DNA from: Flavisolibacter ginsenosidimutans
GTDB taxonomy: Bacteria > Bacteroidota > Bacteroidia > Chitinophagales > Chitinophagaceae
Direction of reading: 5' to 3'
Assembly: GCF_007970805.1 (NCBI RefSeq)
Contig: NZ_CP042433.1
Span: forward strand, 1,302,001-1,366,000
DNA: 64,000 bases
Part shown: positions 42,930 to 50,221 of the stretch, piece by piece
Numbering within the stretch: the stretch's first letter is position 1
Layout: every line of letters starts with the position of its first letter
Position numbers and translations under genes: made by a program
The notes under the pieces: generated by a model
Databases searched by the model: none
The model's input: only the letters and a program-made list of their open reading frames with translations
What the model was told of the DNA's origin: nothing

Positions 42930-43394
42930 ATGAAATTGTTATTGACCGTCTTTTCTGTCCTTCTTCTTTCTACCGGCTTCGGCCAGCGTAAAGAAGATCT
43001 GACGAAAAACAATGCATCGCCGGAAAGAAAGGCCATACTCAATGCTTTGAAGGAAGCGCTTCACCCCGACCTGAATCTAACACCAAAACTGGTGGTGAAA
43101 AAACTGGTGACGAAAGGCGGCTTTGCTTACTTTATTGGCCGCGTGAAAAACGAAAAAGGCGGCGACATTGATTTCCGTAAAACGGCATACAAAGAAGCTG
43201 TAAAAGAGAGAGTATTTGACGGCGACGGCACAAATGCCTTGCTCAGAAAAACGGGAAATAAATGGAAGGTACTCACCTTTGTGATTGGGCCAACAGACGT
43301 GCCCTGGGGCTGTTGGTGGAAGGAATTTAAAGCGCCGAAAGATATTTTTGATTACACGGAAAAGAACTGTGATTATGCAGAACGAAACAAATGA
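42930..43394 (+). CDS. Secreted protein, unknown function
   Basis: A 154-residue protein with signal peptide MKLLLTVFSVLLLSTGFG. The mature part begins with a helix of about 25 residues (SPERKAILNALKEAL), then strands that include LVVKKLVTKGGFAYFIGRV and WKVLTFVIGPTDVPW. The layout resembles NTF2-like or lumazine-binding small domains, but no motif decides. It ends with CDYAERNK and two cysteines (C about 138, 147) that may pair. It lies divergent from the metalloprotease gene. Confidence 0.7.
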   Translation: MKLLLTVFSVLLLSTGFGQRKEDLTKNNASPERKAILNALKEALHPDLNLTPKLVVKKLVTKGGFAYFIGRVKNEKGGDIDFRKTAYKEAVKERVFDGDGTNALLRKTGNKWKVLTFVIGPTDVPWGCWWKEFKAPKDIFDYTEKNCDYAERNK

Positions 43395-43427
43395 AGTTCA
43401 AAATCTTACAGTTCGACTTTGAACTTC

Positions 43428-43970
43428 TCAACTTTGTCCTTCTGGTTTCATCAGCGTTTTTCGCTTCATGTTGAGGTAACGATCCAGTAAGAACAGACCC
43501 AGTACTACATTCAACATCATAAAGGCATTCACCAGCGTATTGTTGAACATTCTTGAATAGTCAACCGCACCCAGATCAACCCCGATGGGACTTTTGGTGT
43601 TGCCGGCTTCCGACCAGTTAATTTGCGAAACGCCGTACACCAAAAAACCAACAATCATCGTAATGAAAAAAGCGCCAATGCCCCAAACAATTTTTTGGTT
43701 GATGTAGGCTTTCGTTGCCGGCGCAATTTGATACCGGGCAATTTCATCCATCACGTTTTTGGTGAAACGCAGCGAAGGTTGTTCCAGCTCGGTTTCTTTC
43801 ATCAGCGTGTGCAGTTCCAACAGTTCGCCGTACTTTTCTTTCCAGGCATTGTTTTCTTCCAACAGTTCTTCAATCTTCGAAGCCTCGTCGCTTTGTCCAT
43901 CGAGATACGACCAAAGACGGTCTTCCATATCCGCATCCTCGTGAGAAAAATTTTCCTTTTCCCTGTTCAT
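43428..43970 (-). CDS. Two-helix membrane protein, probable anti-sigma partner
   Basis: A 180-residue protein with an acidic cytoplasmic N-terminal half (residues 1-92; DRLWSYLDGQSDEASKIEELL, a layout like short anti-sigma domains) and two membrane helices (about 93-115 and 145-163). It follows the ECF sigma gene by 17 bp on the same strand. Position and topology suggest a negative regulator of that sigma factor. It lacks the zinc-binding HxxxCxxC of ZAS anti-sigma factors, so the role is an inference. Confidence 0.65.
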   Translation of the reverse strand: MNREKENFSHEDADMEDRLWSYLDGQSDEASKIEELLEENNAWKEKYGELLELHTLMKETELEQPSLRFTKNVMDEIARYQIAPATKAYINQKIVWGIGAFFITMIVGFLVYGVSQINWSEAGNTKSPIGVDLGAVDYSRMFNNTLVNAFMMLNVVLGLFLLDRYLNMKRKTLMKPEGQS

Positions 43971-43987
43971 ACCTGCTTGTTTATCGG

Positions 43988-44569
43988 TTAATAAATATCG
44001 CGAACCTCGGCTGAAAAATGCCGCTGCATTTTTTCCTTTAGCCGCGTTCGGGCCCTGTGCAGTTGCACCTTCACTGCATTGGTTTCCTTTCCCAGGATGC
44101 GGGCAATCTCTTCCAGGCTTTGTTCGCCTTTGTAAAAAAGGCTAATCACCCGCGCATCGTCGGCACTTAAAAGCGCAATGGCTTCGTTCACCATCTGCAC
44201 TTTGCTTTTCTGTTCGACCTGATTGGCACTCAGGCCACCATCCAAATTGCCGGCGGTCGCAAAAACCTTTTCATTGTCTAAGGATTGCACGTCCATTTTT
44301 TTCTTGCGCAAAAAACTTAAGCTGGTGGTCGTTGCAACCGTATAAAGCCAGGTGCTGAATTTTGATGTTCCCTTAAAATCGGCCAACGACCGGTAGGCTT
44401 TTACAAACACGTCCTGCGCTACTTCTTCTGCGTCTTCACGGTTTTTTACGTACCGCAACACCAGGGTGAAAACAAAATTCCGGTAACGTTCCACCAATTG
44501 GGCATATACCGGCGAATGGCCCGCCAGTACCAGTTCTATCAGTTCGGTATCGCCCCTTTCGGTGTGCAT
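43988..44569 (-). CDS. ECF-type RNA polymerase sigma factor
   Basis: A 193-residue sigma-70 family protein. Region 2 is RYRNFVFTLVLRYVKNREDAEEVAQDVFVKAYRSL with FKGTSKFSTWLYTVATTTSLS (promoter -10 recognition), and region 4 includes LSLEEIARILGKETNAVKVQLHRARTRLKEKM in substance. A linker of about 35 residues separates them. It is probably cotranscribed with the membrane partner and expressed from a TACCTTTG box 38 bases upstream. Targets are unknown. Confidence 0.93.
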   Translation of the reverse strand: MHTERGDTELIELVLAGHSPVYAQLVERYRNFVFTLVLRYVKNREDAEEVAQDVFVKAYRSLADFKGTSKFSTWLYTVATTTSLSFLRKKKMDVQSLDNEKVFATAGNLDGGLSANQVEQKSKVQMVNEAIALLSADDARVISLFYKGEQSLEEIARILGKETNAVKVQLHRARTRLKEKMQRHFSAEVRDIY

Positions 44570-44607
44570 GGTGTATAAGACGACGGTGGAAAGTGTGAGG
44601 TTACAGG

Positions 44608-44615
44608 CAAAGGTA
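44608..44615 (-). promoter_or_regulatory. -7 promoter box of the sigma factor gene (TACCTTTG)
   Basis: An exact TAnnTTTG match on the minus strand, 38 bases before the ATG, suggesting transcription by the housekeeping sigma factor. Confidence 0.55.
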
Positions 44616-44707
44616 AGTTTGGGGTTTGAAGTTTGGGGGTGGCTTAATGTGCATGGAATCTTTCCTCCTTCGTGCGAAACTATTTGATGGACCAGGGGCT
44701 AGAATAT

Positions 44708-44747
44708 CCATTGGGCTTTACTTGCGTCGCACTCGTGTACGTCCTAT
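44708..44747 (-). repeat. 47-bp-family element, copy C-left (incomplete)
   Basis: The 21-base core region matches copy A at 20 positions (minus strand, 44741 to 44721). Seven bases are missing between the first ATAG and the core, and the second edge reads ATGG. It faces copy C-right. Confidence 0.65.
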
Positions 44748-44766
44748 TCGCTGCGGGGCAAGATGA

Positions 44767-44813
44767 ATAAAGTTCAAAGCGTACAAGTGTGCGACGCAAC
44801 AGATGACGAATAG
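44767..44813 (+). repeat. 47-bp dispersed element, copy C-right
   Basis: 47 bp from ATAA to ATAG, with core GTGCGACGCAAC at 44789-44800. With C-left it forms an inverted pair whose 20-bp arms (44722-44741 and 44780-44799) match at 18 positions. It lies between the divergent sigma factor and EamA genes. Confidence 0.7.
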
Positions 44814-44900
44814 AATTATTGCCGCTGGTTACATAAAATTCCCATGCGTCTTCACCGTTTCGCGTCTTGACATGAAACCCTGCGCACGGTGGTTTTTCCG

Positions 44901-44908
44901 TTTCTTTG
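44901..44908 (+). promoter_or_regulatory. Variant -7 box (TTTCTTTG) before the EamA gene
   Basis: One mismatch to TAnnTTTG, five bases before ATG 44914, the spacing seen at other genes here. Supports this start over the earlier ATG 44803. Confidence 0.4.
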
Positions 44909-44913
44909 CGGCC

Positions 44914-45780
44914 ATGAAAAAAGCGATGCTGCAAATGCACGCAGCCGTGTTCTTGTGGGGCTTTACCGGCGTTCTCGGGCGGGCCATTACGCTGCATTCG
45001 ACCATGCTTGTGTGGTGGCGCTTGCTCATTACGGCTATTTCGCTTTGGGTCCTTTACCTGGCGCAGGGAAAATCAAGACGAATCAACCCGAAAGCAGGTT
45101 TGCAGATTGCGCTCATCGGGACTATACTTGCCTTGCACTGGGTTTGTTTTTATGCCAGCATCAAGCTCGCCAACGTGACCATTGCGCTGACCTGCCTTTC
45201 CACAACGGCTTTGCTTGCATCATTAATAGAACCCTTGATTCTGAAGAAACCCTTTGACCGCGTTGAAATTTTTCTGGGTCTTTTCGCCGTTGCGGGCATC
45301 ATCATCATTTATTACAACCATCTGCAATTTTCCGTTGGCATCATTGTGGGATTGGCGGCCGCGGTATTTACCGTGTTGGTTTCGGTACTCAACAAAAAAA
45401 TTGTGGACACTTACCAACCCGAACAAATCACGCTTTACCAACTCAGCGGCGGCTTCGTCGGGCTAACCGTTTTATTGCCGCTGTTTCAAACTTTTTTCGG
45501 CGAAAATTTTGTTGCGCCAGCGGGCTGGGATTGGCTTTGGCTGTTTCTTTTAAGTTGGGTCTGCACCATTCTAACGTTCTTTCTTTACATCCGTGCGTTG
45601 AAAAAAATTTCGGCCTTCACAGCAAACCTTGTGCTTACGCTGGAGCCGGTGTACGGCATCATTCTCGCCTTTATCCTTTATCACGAAAACCGCGAAGTAA
45701 GCCGCTGGTTTTACGTGGGCTTTGCGCTGATTTCGGTAGCGGTGGTTGTGCACACGCGGCGGTTGCTGAAGAGGAGTTGA
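44914..45780 (+). CDS. DMT family transporter (EamA)
   Basis: A 288-residue membrane protein with about ten helices in two EamA repeats. The first includes AAVFLWGFTGVLGRAI and the second LVLTLEPVYGIILAFILYHE, the usual Glu-Pro motif of the family. It likely exports metabolites or amino acids, with unknown substrate. ATG 44914 gives the standard family length; the 37 extra residues of the longer frame begin at the edge of a dispersed repeat. Confidence 0.9.
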   Translation: MKKAMLQMHAAVFLWGFTGVLGRAITLHSTMLVWWRLLITAISLWVLYLAQGKSRRINPKAGLQIALIGTILALHWVCFYASIKLANVTIALTCLSTTALLASLIEPLILKKPFDRVEIFLGLFAVAGIIIIYYNHLQFSVGIIVGLAAAVFTVLVSVLNKKIVDTYQPEQITLYQLSGGFVGLTVLLPLFQTFFGENFVAPAGWDWLWLFLLSWVCTILTFFLYIRALKKISAFTANLVLTLEPVYGIILAFILYHENREVSRWFYVGFALISVAVVVHTRRLLKRS

Positions 45781-45857
45781 TTGGTTGATTAGTTGAGTCG
45801 TTGATTGGTATTGTTACAGCGAACCAATGAACCCATCAACCAATCAACAAATCAACT
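45776..45857. repeat. Inverted repeat of TTGGTTGATT-type units (second copy)
   Basis: The left half (45776-45810) repeats GTTGATTGGT/GTTGATTAGTTGA; the right half (45823-45857) is its complement, CCATCAACCAATCAACAAATCAAC in parts. It begins at the EamA stop and ends 26 bp before the S9 peptidase ATG. Confidence 0.65.
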
Positions 45858-45883
45858 ATTTTAGCTTCTCTCAACCACCACAC

Positions 45884-48760
45884 ATGAAACGCATATTTTC
45901 TCTTTTCCTCTTTTTCCCTTTGACGCTTTTCGCGCAGAAGAAACCCCTGGATCACAGCGTTTACGACGGCTGGCAAAGCATCGGCGAACGCCTGATAAGC
46001 AACGACGGCAAATGGGTTGTTTACACCGTTACGCCGCAGGAAGGCGATGCGGATTTGTTCATTCAATCAACGGATAACGTTCAGAGCAAAAAACGAGTGC
46101 CGCGTGGTTACAGTGCAGTGATTACGGAAGACAGTCGTTTCGTGGTTTTTCGCATTAAACCGCTTTACAAGGAAACGAGAGACGCAAGAATCAAGAAGAA
46201 AAAACCGGAGGACATGCCGAAGGATTCTATCGGCATTGTGGAATTGGGAAAAGATGCCGTGGTGAAAGCTGCCAAATTGAAATCGTACAAGACGCCGGAG
46301 AAGGGTTATGGCTGGGTAGCTTATCACAAAGAACGCGATGCGGCAACGATGAAGCCATCTGCATTGCCGACGCAAAAAACAGTGGACAGTTTGCGGCTAA
46401 AGATTGATTCGCTTACGCAATTGGTCGTTCAGCTAAAAAACATCAAAGGCGGAAACAAAGACGCAGCCGATGCAGACGAAGATCCGGCAACGGGTTCTTC
46501 TGCCGATGCTGGCAGTGATTTGTTGCTGCGCAATTTGGCTACCGGGAAAGAAAGAACCTTTAAAAACGTAAGCGAATATGCCTTCAACAAATACGGGCAA
46601 AAGTTGGTAATTGAATTTACCAAAGCGCCGAAAGACAGCAACAGCAAGGCCGGGGTGGCTTTGTTTGATTTAAAAACACAGCGGCTCGACACCATTTTAA
46701 AAGGCGGCAATGACTTTCGGTCTTATGCGTTTACCGACGATGGAAGCAAACTGGCTTTTGTGGCTGAACGCGATACTAATACAAAGGCGCTGCAAAAGTT
46801 TTACGGTTTGTATTTGTACCGTAGCGGCAATGATTCGGCCATTTTGCTTCTTGACAAAAAAAGCACGGGCATGAACACGGGCCTGACCGTAAGCGAAAAC
46901 AGCACAATCAGTTTTAGCAAAAGTGGCAACCGTTTGTTGTTTGGCGTAGCGCCCATTCAAGCCGCAAAGGACACATCGCTGGTGGATTTTGAACTGGCGA
47001 AGCTTGACATCTGGAATTACAAAGACGATTACCTGCAATCGCAACAGCTTTTCAATTTGCAAAACGATTTAAAGAAAAGTTATCTCACCGCTTATGATTT
47101 TGCACAGAATAAAATCATTCCATTGGGTTCTGTGGGTTTGCCGACAATTATTCCAACGAACGAAGGCGACGGCGATTTTTTTGTTGCTGTAACCGACACA
47201 GGCCGCCGTGTGCAAGGCCAATGGGAAGGTTTGACCTTGAAAGATGTTTATGCTATTAACGCCAAAACCGGCGAACGAAAATTGGTGAAGAAAAACCTGC
47301 GCGGCTTTGTTTATCCATCTTCTACCGGCAAGTACATTTTGCTTTACGACAGCAAGGCAAAAAATTATTTTGCCTGGGACGGAACAGCGTTGAAGAACAT
47401 TACATCGAAGATTACCGTGCCCTTGTACAACGAAGAAAACGACGTGCCCGATTACCCAAATCCTTACGGTGTGATGGGCTGGCACGAAGGCGATTCGGCT
47501 GTGTACGTTTATGATAGATACGATGTGTGGAAGATAGATCCGGCTACTGCCACTGCTAAAGCAATGAACACAGGCGATAGGAAAAAAGAGATTGTCGCAC
47601 GTTATGTTCGCACCAATCCTGACGAACGTTTCATTGCAACAAACAGTTATCTCTTTTTTGACTTGTTTAACCGCAAGACAAAACAAAGCGGTTTTGTTGA
47701 ATACAAAGATGGACGGGTTGTTCACGCAAAACCAATTGCACCTGCTGACTACATTGTGTATAAAAAGGCAAAAGACGCCGACGCATTTCTTTATTCAAAA
47801 GAAACCTACGGCAACTCACCCGACGTTTACGTTTATAGGTCGGGAACGGATTGGAAACTATCCGATATTAACTCCCAACAATCACACTACAATTGGGGTA
47901 CAGCCGAACTGGTTCATTGGAAAACATTCGACGGTAAAAACTCCGAGGGCATTTTATACAAGCCCGAAGATTTCGATCCCAAAAAGAAGTATCCAATGAT
48001 TACTTACTTCTACGAAAAATTAAGCGACGGCTTGTATCAATACATGCCCCCTGCACCAACAGCAAGCAGGTTAAACATTCCGTTTTTTGTGAGTCGCGGT
48101 TATTTGGTTTTCGCACCGGACATCAGCTACACAAAAGGCCAACCGGGCAAGGATGCGTACAACTACATTGTCAGCGGCGTGCAATCGCTTTTAAAAAATC
48201 CATGGGTAGATGGGAAGAACCTTGGCTTGCAAGGGCAAAGTTGGGGCGGTTATCAAGTGGCTTATTTAATTACCGCAACAAACATGTTTAAAGCCGCGTG
48301 GGCCGGTGCGCCTGTCGTGAACATGACATCGGCTTACGGCGGCATTCGTTGGGAAAGCGGCAACAACCGCCAGTTTCAATACGAGAAAGGACAGAGCCGC
48401 ATTGGCTCCACGCTTTGGGATCGTCCGGATTTATACATTGCAAGCTCGCCGCTTTTTCATTTACCGAAAGTGAAAACGCCGGTCGTGATTATGAACAACG
48501 ATGCCGATGGTGCTGTGCCCTGGTATCAAGGCATTGAATTTTTTACGGCCATGCGCCGTTTGGGAAAACCAATATGGCTTCTCAATTATAACGGCGAAGC
48601 GCACAACCTTGTTGAAAGAAGAAACCGCAAAGACATTCAGATTCGCGAACAACAATTTTTCGACTGGCAACTGAAAGGCGCAAAGCCAGCAAAGTGGTTA
48701 GCAGAAGGCGTACCTGCGGTGAAGAAAGGGAAAGATTGGGGACTGAATTTGGTTGATTAG
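45884..48760 (+). CDS. Secreted S9 family (prolyl oligopeptidase-type) serine peptidase
   Basis: A 958-residue exported peptidase. Signal peptide MKRIFSLFLFFPLTLFA. A long N-terminal beta-propeller region (about 30-690) is followed by an alpha/beta-hydrolase domain with the catalytic triad: Ser786 in GQSWGGYQ, Asp875 in NNDADGAVP and His907 in NGEAHNL. It probably degrades peptides in the periplasm. ATG 45884 is chosen for the signal peptide; the earlier ATG lies inside the upstream inverted repeat. Confidence 0.92.
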   Translation: MKRIFSLFLFFPLTLFAQKKPLDHSVYDGWQSIGERLISNDGKWVVYTVTPQEGDADLFIQSTDNVQSKKRVPRGYSAVITEDSRFVVFRIKPLYKETRDARIKKKKPEDMPKDSIGIVELGKDAVVKAAKLKSYKTPEKGYGWVAYHKERDAATMKPSALPTQKTVDSLRLKIDSLTQLVVQLKNIKGGNKDAADADEDPATGSSADAGSDLLLRNLATGKERTFKNVSEYAFNKYGQKLVIEFTKAPKDSNSKAGVALFDLKTQRLDTILKGGNDFRSYAFTDDGSKLAFVAERDTNTKALQKFYGLYLYRSGNDSAILLLDKKSTGMNTGLTVSENSTISFSKSGNRLLFGVAPIQAAKDTSLVDFELAKLDIWNYKDDYLQSQQLFNLQNDLKKSYLTAYDFAQNKIIPLGSVGLPTIIPTNEGDGDFFVAVTDTGRRVQGQWEGLTLKDVYAINAKTGERKLVKKNLRGFVYPSSTGKYILLYDSKAKNYFAWDGTALKNITSKITVPLYNEENDVPDYPNPYGVMGWHEGDSAVYVYDRYDVWKIDPATATAKAMNTGDRKKEIVARYVRTNPDERFIATNSYLFFDLFNRKTKQSGFVEYKDGRVVHAKPIAPADYIVYKKAKDADAFLYSKETYGNSPDVYVYRSGTDWKLSDINSQQSHYNWGTAELVHWKTFDGKNSEGILYKPEDFDPKKKYPMITYFYEKLSDGLYQYMPPAPTASRLNIPFFVSRGYLVFAPDISYTKGQPGKDAYNYIVSGVQSLLKNPWVDGKNLGLQGQSWGGYQVAYLITATNMFKAAWAGAPVVNMTSAYGGIRWESGNNRQFQYEKGQSRIGSTLWDRPDLYIASSPLFHLPKVKTPVVIMNNDADGAVPWYQGIEFFTAMRRLGKPIWLLNYNGEAHNLVERRNRKDIQIREQQFFDWQLKGAKPAKWLAEGVPAVKKGKDWGLNLVD

Positions 48761-48829
48761 GCCACTGGTTGCTTGGTTGATTGGTATTTACTTTCAAGTC
48801 AACCAAGCAACTGAGCAACCGGTCAACCA
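48750..48829. repeat. Inverted repeat of GGTTGATTGGT-type units (third copy)
   Basis: Left half GGTTGATTAGG...GCTTGGTTGATTGGT, right half TCAACCAAGCAAC...GGTCAACCA, between the convergent S9 peptidase and 237-residue genes. It could act as a bidirectional terminator. Confidence 0.6.
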
Positions 48830-49536
48830 ACACTAATGTACTTCACCAAACTCCGTTTCGCTACCGGCAATAAAGTTTCTTCGACCGGGAAGCTAAGTCT
48901 TGTTTCAATGCTATACACTGCTGGGTTAGGCAGGTGGCCGCGGCTTCGGATCAGATCATACTTAATATTCTCGTAGGTATTCACCATGGAGCGCTGCAAT
49001 ATTTCAACGTAAGTTGTTTTAATGCTCCGGAAAGCCTCGTTGTGCTTTTCAAAAATAGAAAGGCGGTATTGATAAACACGGGTGGCTTTGCTCTTGCCCG
49101 CGCTTAAAAAGAAATAGCCTTCCTGCACATCCAGCGGTAGCAAACCGACGGGTGAGATGGTGAGGTTTCCCTCAACAAATTCATAAATCTCCGCACCGCT
49201 GCTGATGGTGGTCTTCATTGTATCGGCGGCATAATAAATAATGTCTTCAAGTTCCTGCATTAGTTCTGTGTCTTCAATCATTTGTTCGTACAGCACCTGC
49301 AATTTTTCTATTTGAATGCCGGTAAGCTTTTTGGGAAACTGTTCCTGCAAGTATTTTTTGTTCTCCCGAAAGGCTACGATGTTGTTGTAATGAAAAATAA
49401 GGTCAGCGAGTTGCGGATACAATTTGTTCTCGCCAAACTGTTTGTTGATTTGTTGGAGGTAAGCCAACAAGGTGTATTTCTTTAGTTCGAAATCAATGTA
49501 ACCTTCGGCAAACCAGGTTTCCGATAATTGTTTCAT
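48823..49536 (-). CDS. Conserved protein of unknown function (237 aa)
   Basis: I do not recognise a named family. The protein is soluble and mainly helical in its first 110 residues (LKKYTLLAYLQQINKQFGEN, EKLQVLYEQMIEDTELMQEL), then has a beta-rich part that includes ISPVGLLPLDVQEGYFFLS and ends with a two-strand segment before LPVAKRSLVKYISVG. No catalytic motif, signal peptide or membrane helix. Codon use is like the neighbours. It is divergent from the histidine phosphatase gene. Confidence 0.7.
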   Translation of the reverse strand: MKQLSETWFAEGYIDFELKKYTLLAYLQQINKQFGENKLYPQLADLIFHYNNIVAFRENKKYLQEQFPKKLTGIQIEKLQVLYEQMIEDTELMQELEDIIYYAADTMKTTISSGAEIYEFVEGNLTISPVGLLPLDVQEGYFFLSAGKSKATRVYQYRLSIFEKHNEAFRSIKTTYVEILQRSMVNTYENIKYDLIRSRGHLPNPAVYSIETRLSFPVEETLLPVAKRSLVKYISVG

Positions 49537-49623
49537 AGCCGTAGAATTTTATGTATTCAATTTACACCCGATAAAATTCAAATGCAATATCCAACTACCT
49601 TTAAAAGGTTAAAGTCTTTGGTT

Positions 49624-50118
49624 ATGATACGCTACCTTCTGCTGGCTTTTGCGCTTTCTTTTCTTTCCTGCAAAACCACTACGTATTACATCAGCCGACA
49701 CGCCGAAAAATCCGGGAACACAATGAGCAATGATCCGCCGCTTACGCCTTTGGGACAAAAGCAGGCGATGGATTTGCAGGCTTATTTGGCAAATAAAAAG
49801 ATCGGCGCAATCTATTCAACTAATTTTCTTCGCACAAGAGCAACGGCACAACCGACAAGCGAGTTTTATCACCTGGCCATTAGTCTTTATAATGCTTCGC
49901 AATCCGCCGGTTTGGTGGATAGCTTGAAAGCGCACAACAAGCGCAACGTTCTTATTGTAGGCCATTCAAACACTGTGGATGACATGCTGAATGAATTCAT
50001 CGGCAATCACGTGGCGGACGATTTACCGGATGCAGAATACGGCAGTTTGTTTATTGTAAAAAAGAAAAGCGGCAGTTATAGTTTTCGCAAAATTGCCGTG
50101 CCGCGTGTCACACCCTGA
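49624..50118 (+). CDS. Histidine phosphatase superfamily lipoprotein
   Basis: A 164-residue lipoprotein with leader MIRYLLLAFALSFLSC (Cys16 lipidated). The catalytic RHG equivalent is SRHAEKSG, with His24 as the phosphate acceptor, and the distal GHSNTVDDM holds the second His. The domain is the short SixA/PGAM-like type. Its substrate is unknown; the lipid anchor places it at the envelope. ATG 49624 is chosen because the lipoprotein signal starts there. Confidence 0.85.
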   Translation: MIRYLLLAFALSFLSCKTTTYYISRHAEKSGNTMSNDPPLTPLGQKQAMDLQAYLANKKIGAIYSTNFLRTRATAQPTSEFYHLAISLYNASQSAGLVDSLKAHNKRNVLIVGHSNTVDDMLNEFIGNHVADDLPDAEYGSLFIVKKKSGSYSFRKIAVPRVTP

Positions 50119-50208
50119 TTGCCGGTGAATGTGTTTTTACCGCACGGAGCCAAGGAGCGAAGCAGAAAAGAATCGTCGCACATTGCTCCAGCCCCGAACT
50201 CCAAACTT

Positions 50209-50216
50209 TATATTTG
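50209..50216 (+). promoter_or_regulatory. -7 promoter box of the DUF4954 gene (TATATTTG)
   Basis: An exact TAnnTTTG match ending five bases before ATG 50222, with a TTG at 50183-50185 as a possible -33 element. Confidence 0.65.
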
Positions 50217-50221
50217 TCTCC

